Made by a program: the position numbers and the translations under genes. This document shows positions 1 to 5,096 of a stretch of DNA of 5,096 nt, piece after piece (the stretch's first letter is position 1; each line of letters begins with the position of its first letter). Under the pieces are notes generated by a model. It made no database searches and had not been told where the DNA came from. It was given only the letters and a program-made list of their open reading frames with translations. This DNA is from DATBHW01 sp046704085. Its GTDB lineage: Bacteria; Chloroflexota; Ktedonobacteria; Ktedonobacterales; DATBGS01. The stretch spans positions 1 through 5,096 of the forward strand of contig JBJKSJ010000189.1 of assembly GCA_046704085.1 (NCBI GenBank), read 5' to 3'.

Positions 1-1567
1 GGGTATCGTGAATCACCGTCGGTATATCCGTATTCGCCACCACCAGCCGCCCATTGAGCAAGCCAATAATTTCCCCCTCGCGCACATGTACCCCACCTAT
101 CTGCACGCTGCGCACCGCAGTGGTAATCTCGGCAGTATGTATCCGTTTCGCCGCCCCATCCATCGCCGCGCAATTCGCCTTGAAATCGGCCTCGTAATTA
201 AACGCCAGCAGCGCCGACACCCCTTCGGGCAACGTCTCGGTTGGCACCACATGCACTTCTTTGTCAGTCAAGCTGGGCACCTGGCGCGCGCTCATAATAA
301 CGTTGCCATTGTTCGGCAGCAAGATCACCTTGGGCGAGGGCGCCTTCTGCACCGCCGCCAGCAACTCCTCGGTGCTGGGATTCATCGTCTGCCCGCCAGG
401 AACAATCGCGCCAACGCCCAGGCTCTCAAAGAGCTTGACCCAGCCCTCACCAGCAGCAACGGCAACGGTGGCAATCTCAGCTACCTCGCGCTCGGCTCCG
501 CCTGCGTCGCCTGCGCCTCGCGTCGCTCCATCTTCCCCGGCATGCTCCGCCTTGCTCTCAGCCTCATAGCGCAGGCTCTGCTCCTGAAGGTTCTCGATGT
601 TAATATCCATCAAGCTGCCCAGGCCGACACCATAGTCCAGAATCTTGCCAGGGGTCAGGGTATGGGTATGCACCTTGAGGAGCTTGGGATCGCCCGCCAC
701 GACAGTAGAGACGCCGCCCATCTGCGTAATCGTCTCACGAATCTCTTCCACATTCAGATGCTGGCCGCGCAGCAAAAAAACCACCTCATAGCCAAACTCT
801 TCCTCAACCCTGACGCGCCCTTTTTTTACCTCTGCGGATGGCTTTGGCGCTTCCGTTATCGTCGTTTGCACAGCCTCGCCGCGCGTATAGCGCCAGATGC
901 CCTCCAGCAACATTGCCAGTCCCTGGCCGCCAGCGTCCACCACTCCTGCCTGTTTCAGCAGGGGCAGGAGATCAGGCGTTGTGGCAACCGCCTGGCGAGC
1001 GGCAGTAACAATCTCCTGCATCTGCGCCACAATATCATCGCCCTGTCCAGCGCCACGCTGCGCCGCATCGGCCACCTCACGAATCACAGTCAATATTGTC
1101 CCTTCCACTGGGCGAATGACGGCGCGATAGGCCAGCTTAGAAGCTGCCTGGAAAGCCCCCGCCAGATCAAGGGCGGTAAAGGTCTTTTTTTTCTCCAGCC
1201 CTTGCGCCAGACCACGCAGAATCTGCGACAGGATCACGCCAGAATTGCCGCGCGCACCCATCAACGCGCCACGCGCCAGCTTCTCAGCAATGACTGCTGC
1301 CGATCCATCGTTAGCCTCGGCAATTTCCTTCACCGCTGCGCGCATGGTCAGCGACATATTGGTCCCCGTATCCCCATCCGGGACCGGAAAGACATTCAGC
1401 GCGTTGATCGTCTCGCGGTTTTGCTCCAGCCAGGAGGCTCCGGCAAGCAAGGCCTGTTTCAGGTCTTGCCCATCGAAGACACTAATCCGGCGGGGGCGGG
1501 TGATCCTGCGACTCGTGTTCTCCATACCCAGCTTTTGAAGAGAGGAGACGGCAACCTGACGAGCCAT
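1..1567 (-). CDS. fakA: Fatty acid kinase catalytic subunit FakA (DAK2/DhaL plus DegV-like domains, YloV family), C-terminus cut by window edge
   Basis: Translating the minus strand from the ATG at 1567 gives 522 complete codons with no stop or frameshift up to the left edge. FakA phosphorylates fatty acids held by a FakB (DegV-family) carrier, feeding acyl-phosphate into phospholipid synthesis; it is cytosolic. The N-terminal DhaL kinase domain (about residues 30-220) shows PDGDTGTN at 63-70, whose Asp residues (64, 66) bind nucleotide-Mg, then GARGNSGVILSQ at 104-115, PVEGT at 153-157 and DAGGQG at 211-216. A middle domain follows, with HTH at 300-302, then an Ala/Gly/Glu-rich linker (about 335-361), then the C-terminal DegV-like region with GGQTMNPS at 391-398 and LLPNNGN at 416-422. 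Family members are about 550 residues, so several tens of residues are missing. The conserved part begins near residue 28. The start is uncertain: alternatives are ATG 1525 and TTG 1585. Lying downstream of yloU supports the identification. The family is sure; the exact substrate is inferred. Confidence 0.93.
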   Translation of the reverse strand, partial: MARQVAVSSLQKLGMENTSRRITRPRRISVFDGQDLKQALLAGASWLEQNRETINALNVFPVPDGDTGTNMSLTMRAAVKEIAEANDGSAAVIAEKLARGALMGARGNSGVILSQILRGLAQGLEKKKTFTALDLAGAFQAASKLAYRAVIRPVEGTILTVIREVADAAQRGAGQGDDIVAQMQEIVTAARQAVATTPDLLPLLKQAGVVDAGGQGLAMLLEGIWRYTRGEAVQTTITEAPKPSAEVKKGRVRVEEEFGYEVVFLLRGQHLNVEEIRETITQMGGVSTVVAGDPKLLKVHTHTLTPGKILDYGVGLGSLMDINIENLQEQSLRYEAESKAEHAGEDGATRGAGDAGGAEREVAEIATVAVAAGEGWVKLFESLGVGAIVPGGQTMNPSTEELLAAVQKAPSPKVILLPNNGNVIMSARQVPSLTDKEVHVVPTETLPEGVSALLAFNYEADFKANCAAMDGAAKRIHTAEITTAVRSVQIGGVHVREGEIIGLLNGRLVVANTDIPTVIHDT

Positions 1568-1586
1568 TGCCGAGACGGCGCCCAAT

Positions 1587-1606
1587 CTCTCCTCTGATCT
1601 CCTTTG
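1587..1606 (-). promoter_or_regulatory. Two Shine-Dalgarno-like motifs upstream of fakA
   Basis: On the minus strand AAAGGAG (1605-1599) and AGAGGAG (1595-1589) precede fakA. Their GGAG cores lie 31 and 21 bases before the ATG at 1567, which is too far for normal initiation. The in-frame TTG at 1585 lies 13 bases after the first core and 3 after the second. Neither candidate start is ideally spaced, so these motifs leave the fakA start open rather than deciding it. The ATG at 1525 has no good Shine-Dalgarno motif at all. Confidence 0.45.
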
Positions 1607-1625
1607 ATGATGATTGCAATTGTCG

Positions 1626-1668
1626 CCTGGGGCGAGGGCAAGCGCCCAGGACACTGGCCTGTCACTGG
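1626..1668 (-). other. Two overlapping, mutually exclusive hairpins in the yloU-fakA spacer
   Basis: In the minus-strand transcript, the first hairpin pairs CCAG-GACA (1668-1665 and 1663-1660, U bulged at 1664) with UGUC-CUGG (1653-1646) around a six-base loop. The second pairs CCUGGGCG (1650-1643) with CG-CCCAGG (1634-1633 and 1631-1626, C bulged at 1632) around an eight-base loop. Both use bases 1646-1650, so only one can form at a time. No U-tract follows either, so neither is a standard intrinsic terminator. They may be processing or stability structures between the two cistrons, or chance pairing in GC-rich DNA. Confidence 0.35.
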
Positions 1669-1681
1669 AACGCTCTGCCTG

Positions 1682-2071
1682 TCAGCGGGCATCGGGCACG
1701 CTGACTCTCAATCCCTGTACATTAACATTGACCTGAACAACTGGCACACCAAGCATCTTCTCTACAGCGAACTTCACATTGCTCATAATATTATGCGCGA
1801 TCTCCGAGATACGCAGGCCGTATTCCAGCACAACATACAAATCAATAATGATCTGACCGTTGGCAAAATGAACCTCAATCCCTTGCTGATAGCGGTCCGC
1901 AGGTAGCAATTCCGCCGTCCCATTGTGCAGGCGTTTGCCAGCAATGCCGACCACACCATAGCATTCGCTTACCGCGCGTCCGGCGATGGTGGCAATTGCC
2001 TGTGGGGAAACCTCAATTTTGCCCCGGCGCTGCCGCTTTTCAGCGCCCTGCTTAATCTCTGACATCTGCAT
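1682..2071 (-). CDS. yloU: Asp23/Gls24 family protein, YloU-like
   Basis: A complete 129-residue ORF with the Asp23/Gls24 fold signature: GKIEVSPQAIATIAGRA at 17-33, the variable-charge segment GVVGIAGKR at 39-47, a beta strand IIIDLYVVLEYG at 74-85, then the amphipathic helix ISEIAHNIMSNVKFAVEKMLG at 88-108 and the final strand VVQVNVNVQGLRV at 111-123. There is no signal peptide or membrane segment, so it is cytosolic. Asp23-type proteins are linked to cell envelope homeostasis and alkaline stress, but the biochemical role of the small YloU type is not established. In Firmicutes yloU lies directly before yloV/fakA and divergent from rpmB, exactly as here. The ATG at 2071 has a weak AGGG ten bases upstream; an in-frame ATG at 2065 is the alternative. 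The gene ends in TGA and is probably cotranscribed with fakA, which lies in the same frame 114 bases downstream. Confidence 0.92.
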   Translation of the reverse strand: MQMSEIKQGAEKRQRRGKIEVSPQAIATIAGRAVSECYGVVGIAGKRLHNGTAELLPADRYQQGIEVHFANGQIIIDLYVVLEYGLRISEIAHNIMSNVKFAVEKMLGVPVVQVNVNVQGLRVSVPDAR

Positions 2072-2110
2072 CGCTGCACAACCCTACTCTCTTCCAGCAA
2101 GACATCGCCC

Positions 2111-2133
2111 AAGAAATGCCGCAAAAGAAATGC
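2111..2133. repeat. Short direct repeat pair AAGAAATGC upstream of yloU
   Basis: AAGAAATGC occurs at 2111-2119 and again at 2125-2133, a 14-base period, about 40-60 bases upstream of the yloU start and within its presumed leader. It could be a binding site for a regulator or simply a short tandem duplication. No known operator is recognised. Confidence 0.3.
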
Positions 2134-2142
2134 ACAGATCGG

Positions 2143-2186
2143 TTGCTGCCAGCTACGCTCCTGAACCGGCCAGCTTTTGCTGCCAG
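2143..2186. repeat. Direct repeat pair TTGCTGCCAG next to the rpmB promoter
   Basis: The ten bases TTGCTGCCAG occur at 2143-2152 and 2177-2186, 34 bases apart (roughly three helical turns). The second copy ends four bases before the -35 element proposed for rpmB. The position would suit an activator or repressor pair, but no known site is matched and chance cannot be excluded. Confidence 0.3.
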
Positions 2187-2190
2187 ACCC

Positions 2191-2219
2191 TTGCCCCAGG
2201 AGCAGAGAAGTGATATACT
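2191..2219 (+). promoter_or_regulatory. Predicted sigma70-type promoter of rpmB
   Basis: TTGCCC (2191-2196) and TATACT (2214-2219) are separated by 17 bases, and a TG at 2211-2212 forms an extended -10 (TGATATACT). Transcription would begin near 2226, giving an rpmB leader of about 45 bases that ends in a strong ribosome binding site. This is the clearest promoter in the window, and it suits a highly expressed ribosomal protein gene. Confidence 0.65.
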
Positions 2220-2230
2220 CTCCGAAGTGC

Positions 2231-2260
2231 ATCATACAGGAAAACAGCGATCAAAGTAAA
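2231..2260 (-). promoter_or_regulatory. Possible promoter for yloU-fakA
   Basis: On the minus strand TTTACT (2260-2255) and TATGAT (2236-2231) are separated by 18 bases. The start would fall near 2224, giving yloU a leader of about 150 bases. No better minus-strand candidate was seen closer to yloU. The site faces the rpmB promoter, and the two predicted starts are only a couple of bases apart. The -35 matches the consensus at four of six positions. Confidence 0.35.
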
Positions 2261-2271
2261 GGGGGGAATGT

Positions 2272-2469
2272 ATGGCTGCCGGACGCTGCGATGTCTGTCT
2301 GCGAAAGCCACAGTACGGGAGCAATATCAGCCACTCAAAGCGGCATACCAATCGCCGCTTTGTGCTGAATATCCAGCACCGTCGCCTGGCAATTAACGGC
2401 GTCACGCAATATGTGAATATCTGTACGCGCTGCCTGCGCACAATGAACAAAGTGCCCAAAGCGCGCTAG
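2272..2469 (+). CDS. rpmB: 50S ribosomal protein L28
   Basis: A complete 65-residue basic protein beginning MAAGRCDVC, typical in length for bacterial L28 (about 60-78 residues). It contains the L28 core HSKRHTNRRFVLNIQ at 21-35 and a zinc-ribbon set of two CxxC pairs, C6/C9 and C51/C54, so it is the zinc-binding (C+) form of L28. L28 is a structural component of the large ribosomal subunit. The start is supported by the purine-rich Shine-Dalgarno AAAGGGGGG at 2258-2266, five bases before the ATG. An upstream ATG at 2268 is out of frame. The gene is transcribed away from yloU and towards rlmN, a monocistronic arrangement as in Firmicutes, and is followed by a strong hairpin. Confidence 0.97.
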   Translation: MAAGRCDVCLRKPQYGSNISHSKRHTNRRFVLNIQHRRLAINGVTQYVNICTRCLRTMNKVPKAR

Positions 2470-2510
2470 CAACGCTTCCTCTTCAGGACTTCTCCTGCCA
2501 GGAACGTTTC

Positions 2511-2574
2511 CCACAGAAACGGTGAGGAGTTATACGCGCGCCAACGCCCGACTCCTCACCGTTTCTGTGGTTTT
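2511..2574 (+). terminator. Long hairpin terminator of rpmB, with its distal arm inside rlmN
   Basis: The arms 2511-2530 and 2551-2570 are perfect reverse complements over 20 bases, separated by a 20-base loop, and TTTT follows at 2571-2574 on the plus strand. It lies 41 bases after the rpmB stop codon, which fits an intrinsic terminator, although the T-tract is short and the stem and loop are longer than usual. The distal arm is the last coding part of rlmN, and the rlmN stop codon (2532-2530) lies at the loop/proximal-arm boundary. On the minus strand no T-tract follows, so termination of rlmN here would need another mechanism, such as hairpin stability or processing. Confidence 0.75.
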
Positions 2575-3636
2575 CAACTGCCCACAGGCAGCCGCAATAT
2601 CATCGCCACGCTCGGCGCGCACGCTGTTGCTGATGCCTGCGCGGCGCAGTTCATCTCGGAAGGCGCGGATGGCCTCTCCGCTGGGCGGGCGATAGGCCGC
2701 GCTGGTAGCATTCACCGGAATCAGGTTGACGTGCGCCAGTTGCTTGAACTCGGCCAGCCGCTGCCCCAGTTCGCGGGCATGCTCCGGCGCGTCATTCACC
2801 CCCGCCAGCAAGACATACTCAAAGGTCAACTGGCGGTTGGTGCGCTGCGCGTAGGTGCGGCAGGCAGCTAGCAACTCATCCAGCGCGTACTTGCGCGCCA
2901 CCGGCATCGTGCGGCTGCGCATCTCATTATTTGGCGCGTGCAGCGATATTGCCAGGTTGACCTGCAACGGCTCCCCGCTCAAACGCAAAATGCCTGGGAC
3001 CAGCCCCACCGTCGAGATCGTCATATGCCGCGCCCCCAGGCCAAAGCCTTGCGGGCTGTTGAGCGTATACAGCGCCCGCAGGGTCTGGTCGTAGTTATGC
3101 AGCGGCTCGCCCATGCCCATCAGCACCAGATTGGTCAAGCGATCAATCACCTGCCCATCAGGCGCCCTCCAGGGCTGGTCACGCAGCTCGCGGGCGATAT
3201 ACAACACCTGCCCCACAATCTCGCCTGCGCTCAAATGGCGCTCGAAGCCCATCTGGCCAGTGGCGCAAAACGTACAGCCCAGCGCGCAGCCGACCTGGGT
3301 CGAGATGCAGGCCGTAGCGCGCGCCCGGCCTTCTGGCGTGGCCGGAAAGAGCATCAGCACGGATTCGATCAACCGCCCATCGCCAAGTTCCAGCAGCGCC
3401 TTGCGCGTGCGCCCATCTTTTGCACCCTGCTCGCGGCGCAGCGTCAATTGGCCTGCCGTTGCCTCCGCCGCCAGCATCTCGCGCAGGGCTGCTGGCAGGC
3501 TGGTCATCTTACTAAATTCGGTCTCCAATCGGCGATAGAGCCAATCAAACACCTGGCGGGCGCGAAAGGGTGGCTGGCCGCGCTCAGCCAGCCAGGTTTC
3601 TAGTTCCGGCAGAGAAAAAGAAAGCAGATCGATCAT
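2530..3636 (-). CDS. rlmN: Dual-specificity RNA methyltransferase RlmN (23S rRNA A2503 / tRNA A37 C2-methylation)
   Basis: A complete 368-residue radical SAM enzyme. By homology it methylates C2 of A2503 in 23S rRNA and of A37 in some tRNAs, using a 4Fe-4S cluster and two SAM. The cluster motif CALGCTFC gives C117, C121 and C124. C110 and C351 (in RGDDIAAACGQL) match the two conserved catalytic cysteines, C118 and C355 in E. coli; the latter carries the methyl group. MGMGEPLHNY at 173-182 is the SAM-binding GEP-type motif. The N-terminal accessory domain (about 1-95, with FRARQVFDWLY at 24-34) recognises RNA. The start overlaps the fmt stop as ATGA, with AGG six bases upstream, so the two are translationally coupled. 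After CGQL there is a 14-residue, apparently non-conserved tail (355-368), encoded partly by one arm of the junction hairpin. Confidence 0.97.
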   Translation of the reverse strand: MIDLLSFSLPELETWLAERGQPPFRARQVFDWLYRRLETEFSKMTSLPAALREMLAAEATAGQLTLRREQGAKDGRTRKALLELGDGRLIESVLMLFPATPEGRARATACISTQVGCALGCTFCATGQMGFERHLSAGEIVGQVLYIARELRDQPWRAPDGQVIDRLTNLVLMGMGEPLHNYDQTLRALYTLNSPQGFGLGARHMTISTVGLVPGILRLSGEPLQVNLAISLHAPNNEMRSRTMPVARKYALDELLAACRTYAQRTNRQLTFEYVLLAGVNDAPEHARELGQRLAEFKQLAHVNLIPVNATSAAYRPPSGEAIRAFRDELRRAGISNSVRAERGDDIAAACGQLKTTETVRSRALARV

Positions 3637-4616
3637 GTCTTACCTAAGATTTCACCAATGATGGCCGACTGGCCGCGTAGAAATTCATTCGCGCTCAAGG
3701 CGCGTTTTCCCTCTAATTGTATCACGTCCAGCCGCAGCAGCCCCTGTCCGCATTGCGCCACCAGTGCCTGCGCGCCATCAAAGCTGCGCAGGCTCACTTT
3801 GCCCGCTGGCTCTGCCGGGCTGACGCCCGCGCCTGATGGCAGCGCCGTCGCGCGCAGCACTTTAAGCGTCTTACCGCGCCAGGTCGTCGCCGTCCCCGGC
3901 CAGGGCGTATAGGCGCGCACCTGCCGCGCGATGACCTCAGCCGGAAGCTGCCAGTCGATGACGCCATCTTCTTTGGTCAGCAGCCGCGTCTGGGTCGCCT
4001 GCGACTCATCCTGCGGCTGCGGCATCAGCGTTCCGGCGAACCAGCGCGGCAAGGTTTCCAGCAGCAATTCCGCGCCCAGGCGGCTCAGCTTCTCGGTCAA
4101 CGTGCCGGTCGTCTCATCAGGCGCAATGGGCATGGAACGCTGGGCAAGCATCGCCCCGGTATCCAGCCCTTCATCCATCTGCATGATCGTAACGCCGGTT
4201 TCCTGGTCGCCCGCCAGAATGGCCGCAGCGATGGGCGACGCGCCGCGATGGCGCGGCAAGAGCGAAGCATGCACATTGATACAGCCAAAGCGCGGAAGCT
4301 CCAGCACCTCGCGCCGCAAAATCTGACCGAAGGCGGCCACCACAATAACTTCAGGGGCCAGGCGGCGCAACTCTGCCAGATTTTCCGGGCGGCGCAGCGG
4401 CCCCGGCTGCCAGACCGGAAGACCCAACGCCAGGGCTTTCTCCTTTACTGGCGACAGCACCACCCCTTGCCCGCGCCCGGAGGGCTTGTCCGGGCGCGTA
4501 ACCACCGCCACGATCTCCACGCCATCTGGCGCGAGACGGCCCGGCGTTCGCGCCCCAGCCAGCGCTTCCAGTGCGGGCACAGCGAAATGGGGCGTGCCCA
4601 TAAAGATCAATCGCAT
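3633..4616 (-). CDS. fmt: Methionyl-tRNA formyltransferase
   Basis: A complete 327-residue enzyme, close to the usual 310-330. It transfers the formyl group of 10-formyl-tetrahydrofolate to initiator Met-tRNA for translation initiation, in the cytosol. The N-terminal Rossmann-type domain begins IFMGTPHFAVPALEAL (4-19). The catalytic triad N114, H116 and D152 is intact in NVHASLLPRHRGASPI (114-129) and MDEGLDTG (147-154). The C-terminal tRNA-binding domain starts near 215, with KEDGVIDW and the YTPWPGT motif (236-242). Relative to E. coli numbering there is an eight-residue offset, explained by a small insertion near residues 21-32. A second proline/glycine-rich insertion lies at 259-272. The ATG at 4616 follows GAAGG closely. 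The gene leads an fmt-rlmN operon; def, often next to fmt, is not adjacent on the visible side. I see no convincing promoter for it in the 118-base gap to cdd. Confidence 0.97.
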   Translation of the reverse strand: MRLIFMGTPHFAVPALEALAGARTPGRLAPDGVEIVAVVTRPDKPSGRGQGVVLSPVKEKALALGLPVWQPGPLRRPENLAELRRLAPEVIVVAAFGQILRREVLELPRFGCINVHASLLPRHRGASPIAAAILAGDQETGVTIMQMDEGLDTGAMLAQRSMPIAPDETTGTLTEKLSRLGAELLLETLPRWFAGTLMPQPQDESQATQTRLLTKEDGVIDWQLPAEVIARQVRAYTPWPGTATTWRGKTLKVLRATALPSGAGVSPAEPAGKVSLRSFDGAQALVAQCGQGLLRLDVIQLEGKRALSANEFLRGQSAIIGEILGKT

Positions 4617-4652
4617 ACGCCTTCTATCCTCGCTTCGCCTGATTTCTTACCC

Positions 4653-4681
4653 TTGTTCCTCGCGCCATCCTGGGCTATACT
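4653..4681 (+). promoter_or_regulatory. Predicted sigma70-type promoter of cdd
   Basis: TTGTTC (4653-4658) and TATACT (4676-4681) are separated by 17 bases. The start would be near 4688, about 47 bases before the cdd ATG. The -10 is the same hexamer as in the rpmB promoter. No regulator site is recognised in the leader. Confidence 0.55.
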
Positions 4682-4734
4682 ACAGAACCCATATCTGATC
4701 CAGCGATACCCACCCAGGCAGAGGAGCAGGCGCA

Positions 4735-5096
4735 ATGGATGATCGAGAACTGCTTTTACAGCAAGCGCGCGAAGCCGCCACGCACGCCCATAGCGTCTAT
4801 TCGCACTTTCGCGTCGGCGCGGCGCTGAGAGCCGGCGAGCGCATTTATACACGCGTCAATATCGAGATTTCCAGCTATGGACTGACCCTCTGCGCCGAAC
4901 GCTCCGCGCTCGCGGCGGCGGTCTCGGCTGGCGTTGGGCCGATTACACACATCGCGGTGGCCTGCATCGACGCGCGCCCGGAAGCAGGCGCGCAAGAGCG
5001 CGTCCCCTGTGGCGCCTGCCGCCAGTGGATCGCCGATCTCGCGCCCCAGGCTGTAATCTACATCGACGGCATCGAGCGCACCTTCCAGATCGAAGA
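4735..5096 (+). CDS. cdd: Cytidine deaminase, C-terminus cut by window edge
   Basis: Reading from the ATG at 4735 gives 120 codons to the right edge without a stop. Cdd hydrolyses cytidine and deoxycytidine to uridine and deoxyuridine in pyrimidine salvage. The sequence has the small homotetrameric-type signature: YSHFRVGAAL at 22-31, the ribose-binding N42 and E44 in VNIEISSYG, the catalytic CAE at 53-55 (zinc ligand C53, proton-shuttle E55), and PCGAC at 91-95 supplying zinc ligands C92 and C95. All key residues are present and the first three match the numbering of B. subtilis Cdd. Family members are about 130-140 residues, so only the last ten to twenty are missing. AGGAG at 4722-4726, eight bases before the ATG, supports the start. 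It is transcribed divergently from fmt. Confidence 0.95.
   Translation, partial: MDDRELLLQQAREAATHAHSVYSHFRVGAALRAGERIYTRVNIEISSYGLTLCAERSALAAAVSAGVGPITHIAVACIDARPEAGAQERVPCGACRQWIADLAPQAVIYIDGIERTFQIE

Noticed and set aside
8..1597. A 529-residue plus-strand open frame spanning the fakA region
   Set aside because: It is antisense to fakA, which has clear kinase and DegV-like motifs throughout on the minus strand. The plus-strand product is His/Arg/Leu-rich with no recognisable domain, as expected for an antisense frame in GC-rich DNA.
1646..1668. Intrinsic terminator after yloU
   Set aside because: The hairpin is real on paper but no U-tract follows, and yloU and fakA are close and usually cotranscribed.
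1969..2235. An 88-residue minus-strand frame overlapping the yloU start
   Set aside because: It runs through the promoter region and the first 100 bases of yloU in another frame, with no recognisable motif and no good ribosome binding site.
2938..3603. A 221-residue plus-strand open frame opposite rlmN
   Set aside because: It is antisense to an intact, fully motif-supported rlmN, has no ribosome binding site I can credit, and its Gln/Ala/His-rich product resembles no family.
4676..4683. A minus-strand -10-like TAGTAT opposite the cdd -10, as a possible fmt promoter
   Set aside because: No acceptable -35 lies 16-18 bases upstream on that strand; the match follows from the near-palindromic TATACTA.
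4248..4742. A 164-residue plus-strand frame across the fmt start and the fmt-cdd spacer
   Set aside because: It is antisense to fmt, out of frame with cdd, and crosses the predicted cdd promoter; composition is that of a shadow frame.

Overview
This window reads as an ordinary housekeeping segment of a GC-rich bacterial chromosome. The genes are compact, most of them lie on the minus strand, and I see no mobile element, CRISPR array, tRNA or rRNA. The gene set and order (fmt, rlmN, rpmB in the opposite direction, yloU, fakA) match the core of a cluster best known from Firmicutes such as Bacillus subtilis. The high GC content, the short four-cysteine ribosomal protein L28 and the Arg/Ala-rich proteins suggest a Chloroflexota-type organism (perhaps Ktedonobacteria) or a high-GC Firmicute. 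That placement is inference and no marker here settles it.

Layout, left to right. From the left edge to 1567 (minus) is a long gene for a FakA/YloV-type fatty acid kinase, cut off at its C-terminus; it is read directly from the minus-strand sequence and is open throughout. Upstream of it (1682-2071, minus) is an Asp23/Gls24-family gene of the YloU type. The 113-base gap between them holds two mutually exclusive hairpins and two Shine-Dalgarno-like motifs. A 200-base intergenic region (2072-2271) carries a good extended -10 promoter for rpmB, a weaker promoter facing it for yloU-fakA, and two pairs of short direct repeats. rpmB (2272-2469, plus) encodes ribosomal protein L28. It converges on rlmN (2530-3636, minus). 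A perfect 20-bp inverted repeat followed by TTTT lies at the junction, and its distal arm is inside the rlmN coding sequence. rlmN overlaps fmt (3633-4616, minus) by four bases (ATGA). Divergent from fmt, a sigma70-type promoter and a good ribosome binding site precede cdd (4735 to the right edge, plus), a cytidine deaminase cut off near its C-terminus.

Together the genes serve translation (formylation of initiator tRNA by Fmt, 23S rRNA/tRNA adenine C2-methylation by RlmN, ribosomal protein L28), fatty acid activation and possibly envelope homeostasis (YloU, FakA), and pyrimidine salvage (Cdd). I found no convincing new biological system. The points worth a second look are the junction hairpin built into rlmN, the alternative hairpins between yloU and fakA, the face-to-face promoters in the rpmB/yloU spacer, and the compressed version of the Firmicutes-style gene order.
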